Assembly (NCBI GenBank): GCA_938028845.1
Contig: CALIZJ010000208.1
Location: forward strand, 1 to 16,399
Direction: 5' to 3'
Length of the DNA stretch: 16,399 nt
Source of the DNA: an uncultured Blautia sp.
GTDB lineage: Bacteria > Bacillota > Clostridia > Lachnospirales > Lachnospiraceae
Below the pieces are notes generated by a model, which was not told where the DNA came from, made no database searches, and saw only the letters and a list, made by a program, of their open reading frames with translations. Shown here piece by piece: positions 14,692 through 16,399 of this stretch (its first letter is position 1; each line of letters begins with the position of its first letter). A program made the position numbers and the translations under genes.

Positions 14692-14710
14692 TAGAGTTTT
14701 GGGGTATAAT
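14682..14710 (+). promoter_or_regulatory. Sigma-A promoter for glgA
   Basis: A perfect TATAAT (14705-14710) lies 17 nt after TTTCCA (14682-14687, 4 of 6 matches to TTGACA). The -35 box overlaps the last spo0A codons. Transcription would begin around 14717. Confidence 0.65.
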
Positions 14711-14720
14711 AAATACAATT

Positions 14721-14737
14721 AAGAGTCAAAAACTCTT
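14721..14737 (+). promoter_or_regulatory. Hairpin at the 5' end of the glgA transcript
   Basis: AAGAGT (14721-14726) pairs perfectly with ACTCTT (14732-14737) around the loop CAAAA. It would sit within a few bases of the predicted transcript start. It is followed by TCG rather than a T-run, so it looks more like a 5' stabilising or leader element than a terminator. Confidence 0.4.
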
Positions 14738-14774
14738 TCGTAAAAGTAAGTTACTAAGGAGGGGTAATTACGGA

Positions 14775-16220
14775 ATGAAGAAGATATTATTCGCAACATC
14801 AGAGGCTGTACCATTTATTAAAACAGGAGGACTTGCCGATGTAGCCGGGGCTCTGCCCAAGTGCTTTGACAAGCGTTATTTTGATATCCGCGTCATTCTT
14901 CCGAAATACGCCTGCATGAAGCAGGAATGGAAGGATAAAATGGAATATATCACTCATTTTTACATGGATCTGGGGTATAAAAACTGCTATGTGGGAATCA
15001 TGCAGATGGAGTATGAAGGTATTAAATTCTATTTTATTGACAATGAGTATTATTTCAGCGGCCCGAAACCCTATGACAGCGCACCGTGGGATCTGGAAAA
15101 ATTCGCATTTTTCTCCAAGGCGGTTCTGTCTGTGCTTCCGGTGATCGGCTTCCGTCCGGATATCATCCACTGCCATGACTGGCAGACAGGCCTGGTTCCC
15201 GTGTATCTGCACGATACCTTCCAGCAGAATGAATTTTTCTGGGGAATTAAGACAATAATGACCATCCATAACCTGAAATTCCAGGGAGTATGGGATGTAA
15301 AAACAGTTAAAAGCATTACCGGCTTGTCCGATTATTACTTTACACCGGATAAACTGGAAGCTTACAAAGATGCCAACTTCTTAAAGGGCGGTATTGTTTT
15401 TGCAGATGCGATCACTACTGTGAGCAATACTTATGCAGAAGAGATCAAAACTCCTTTTTATGGGGAAAAACTGGACGGACTTATGTGTGCCCGCGCAAAC
15501 AGCTTAAGAGGAATCGTAAACGGTATTGATTATGATATTTTTAACCCGGAGACAGATCCTTACATTACGAAGACTTATAACGCCACTACATTCCGTAAAG
15601 AGAAGGTGAAAAACAAGATCCAGCTCCAGAAAGACCTGGGACTTGCAGAGGACCCAAAGGCAATGATGATCGGCATTGTGTCCCGCCTTACGGATCAGAA
15701 AGGCTTTGACCTGATTGCCTATATTATGGACGAGCTTTGCCAGGACGCAGTACAGATCGTAGTTTTGGGAACAGGAGATGAGCGTTACGAGAATATGTTC
15801 CGTCATTTTGCCTGGAAGTATTCCGATAAAGTTTCCGCTCAGATTTACTATGACGAGCCTATGTCCCATCGGATTTATGCGGCTTCTGACGCTTTCCTTA
15901 TGCCGTCTCTGTTTGAGCCATGCGGCTTAAGCCAGTTAATGAGCCTGCGCTACGGCACCATCCCTATCGTAAGGGAGACCGGCGGACTGAAAGACACGGT
16001 AGAGCCATATAACGAGTTTGAAAGCACCGGTACCGGCTTCAGCTTCCGTAATTATAACGCACATGAGATGCTTTACACTATTCGTAATGCAGAGCGTATC
16101 TTTTATGATAAAAAACGTGAATGGAATAAAATGGTAGACCGTGCTATGGCAAAGGATTTCTCCTGGAATAATTCCGCCCGCCAGTATGAAGAAATGTATA
16201 ACTGGCTTATTGGAGAGTAA
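14775..16220 (+). CDS. glgA: Glycogen synthase (ADP-glucose type, GT5)
   Basis: GlgA transfers glucose from ADP-glucose to the growing alpha-1,4-glucan of glycogen. The 481-residue protein is close to the usual 477. The N-terminal ADP-glucose-binding motif KTGGLADV (16-23) and a glycosyltransferase 5 domain (3-240) with IIHCHDWQTGLVP and MTIHNLKFQG are followed by a GT1 domain containing GIVNGIDYDIFNP, SRLTDQKGFDLI and PSLFEPCGLSQL, with catalytic Glu at 381. ATG 14775 follows AAGGAGGGG (14756-14764). The gene has its own promoter downstream of spo0A; no other glycogen gene is in the window, so it is not in a visible glg operon. Stored glycogen is used by several sporulating clostridia, but a link to spo0A is only positional. 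Confidence 0.96.
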   Translation: MKKILFATSEAVPFIKTGGLADVAGALPKCFDKRYFDIRVILPKYACMKQEWKDKMEYITHFYMDLGYKNCYVGIMQMEYEGIKFYFIDNEYYFSGPKPYDSAPWDLEKFAFFSKAVLSVLPVIGFRPDIIHCHDWQTGLVPVYLHDTFQQNEFFWGIKTIMTIHNLKFQGVWDVKTVKSITGLSDYYFTPDKLEAYKDANFLKGGIVFADAITTVSNTYAEEIKTPFYGEKLDGLMCARANSLRGIVNGIDYDIFNPETDPYITKTYNATTFRKEKVKNKIQLQKDLGLAEDPKAMMIGIVSRLTDQKGFDLIAYIMDELCQDAVQIVVLGTGDERYENMFRHFAWKYSDKVSAQIYYDEPMSHRIYAASDAFLMPSLFEPCGLSQLMSLRYGTIPIVRETGGLKDTVEPYNEFESTGTGFSFRNYNAHEMLYTIRNAERIFYDKKREWNKMVDRAMAKDFSWNNSARQYEEMYNWLIGE

Positions 16221-16269
16221 TGGAGAAACTTATAGCCCCACGAATGCGTATAGAAATAAAGAATGGAGA

Positions 16270-16307
16270 GATACTATCTACTGTAATCTAAACGAGGAGG
16301 TAGTATC
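16270..16307 (+). promoter_or_regulatory. Hairpin burying the ribosome binding site of the last gene
   Basis: GATACTATCT (16270-16279) pairs with AGGTAGTATC (16298-16307), a 10-bp stem with one T-G wobble. The Shine-Dalgarno sequence GAGGAGG (16294-16300) falls partly in the closing arm and partly in the loop. The stem ends one base before the ATG. Confidence 0.5.
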
Positions 16308-16399
16308 ATGACAGAGATTTCAGAGTTGGATTTACAGAACCTGCGCCATCTTATCGGCGGATTTGAGACCACTCATTGTAAAATGCAGGATTATGCACA
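16308..16399 (+). CDS. Unknown small protein, N-terminal fragment (3' end outside window)
   Basis: The frame is open from ATG 16308 to the window edge, about 30 residues (starting MTEISELDLQNLRHLIGG, later HCKMQDYA). GAGGAGG (16294-16300) with a 7-nt spacer is a strong ribosome binding site. The visible part is a polar, Leu-rich amphipathic helix followed by GG and a second helix start, which resembles small helical-bundle proteins of spore-forming Clostridia, including ferritin-like and coat-associated ones; this is an impression, not a recognised family. No clear promoter was found in the 87 nt after glgA. Confidence 0.6.
   Translation, partial: MTEISELDLQNLRHLIGGFETTHCKMQDYA

Noticed and set aside
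1..16399. CRISPR arrays, tRNA or rRNA genes, transposases, phage genes or toxin-antitoxin pairs
   Set aside because: No regularly spaced repeats, cloverleaf-like tRNA sequence, terminal inverted repeats with a transposase, or typical defence genes were seen; nearly all of the window is occupied by identified core genes.

Overview
The window reads as a piece of conserved chromosome from an endospore-forming, anaerobic Firmicute, most likely a member of the Lachnospiraceae or a close Clostridia relative. This rests on three things seen here: sporulation genes (spoIIIAF-AG-AH, spoIVB, spo0A), the gene order spoIIIA / yqhY-nusB / xseA-xseB-ispA-dxs-tlyA / argR-recN-spoIVB-spo0A known from Bacillus and Clostridia, and strong AGGAGG ribosome binding sites with frequent GTG starts. 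The family assignment is inference; no rRNA or tRNA is present. All genes lie on the + strand. No mobile element, CRISPR array, tRNA or prophage was found.

Region 1 (1-1467) is the 3' end of the spoIIIA operon: the C-terminal part of SpoIIIAF, a short SpoIIIAG and SpoIIIAH. These build the channel in the outer forespore membrane. SpoIIIAF and SpoIIIAG genes overlap by 137 nt, SpoIIIAG lacks most of the loop that forms the beta-triangle in B. subtilis, and SpoIIIAH ends in a long acidic tail.

Region 2 (1468-4102) holds prfC (release factor 3) behind its own promoter, then yqhY (Asp23/Gls24 family) behind another promoter, then nusB. A hairpin followed by T residues overlaps the yqhY stop codon and lies just before the nusB ribosome binding site. 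Compared with B. subtilis, accB-accC and folD are absent from this neighbourhood and prfC sits between spoIIIA and yqhY.

Region 3 (4099-12185) is a tightly packed housekeeping operon with overlaps or gaps of at most 13 nt: xseA-xseB (exonuclease VII), ispA and dxs (two steps of isoprenoid synthesis), tlyA (rRNA methyltransferase-like), nadK (NAD kinase), argR (arginine repressor) and recN (DNA repair). It closes with a strong intrinsic terminator at 12204-12240.

Region 4 (12186-14691) is the sporulation control block: spoIVB (forespore signalling protease) and spo0A (master regulator). A sigma-G-like promoter is embedded in the upstream arm of the recN terminator, so spoIVB transcripts could start past the arm that would terminate them. 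The 406-nt gap before spo0A has two parts: an unexplained stretch with nested inverted repeats, and a spo0A control region with a sigma-A promoter, a possible sigma-H promoter and Spo0A boxes, one of them inside the sigma-A spacer.

Region 5 (14692-16399) is glgA (glycogen synthase) with its own promoter and 5' hairpin, then the start of a small unknown protein whose Shine-Dalgarno sequence is buried in a hairpin that ends one base before the ATG.

I found no wholly new multi-gene system. The most promising signals are regulatory: the sigma-G promoter/terminator overlap, the Spo0A box architecture, the structured spoIVB-spo0A spacer, the RBS-sequestering hairpin at the right edge, and the reduced SpoIIIAG.
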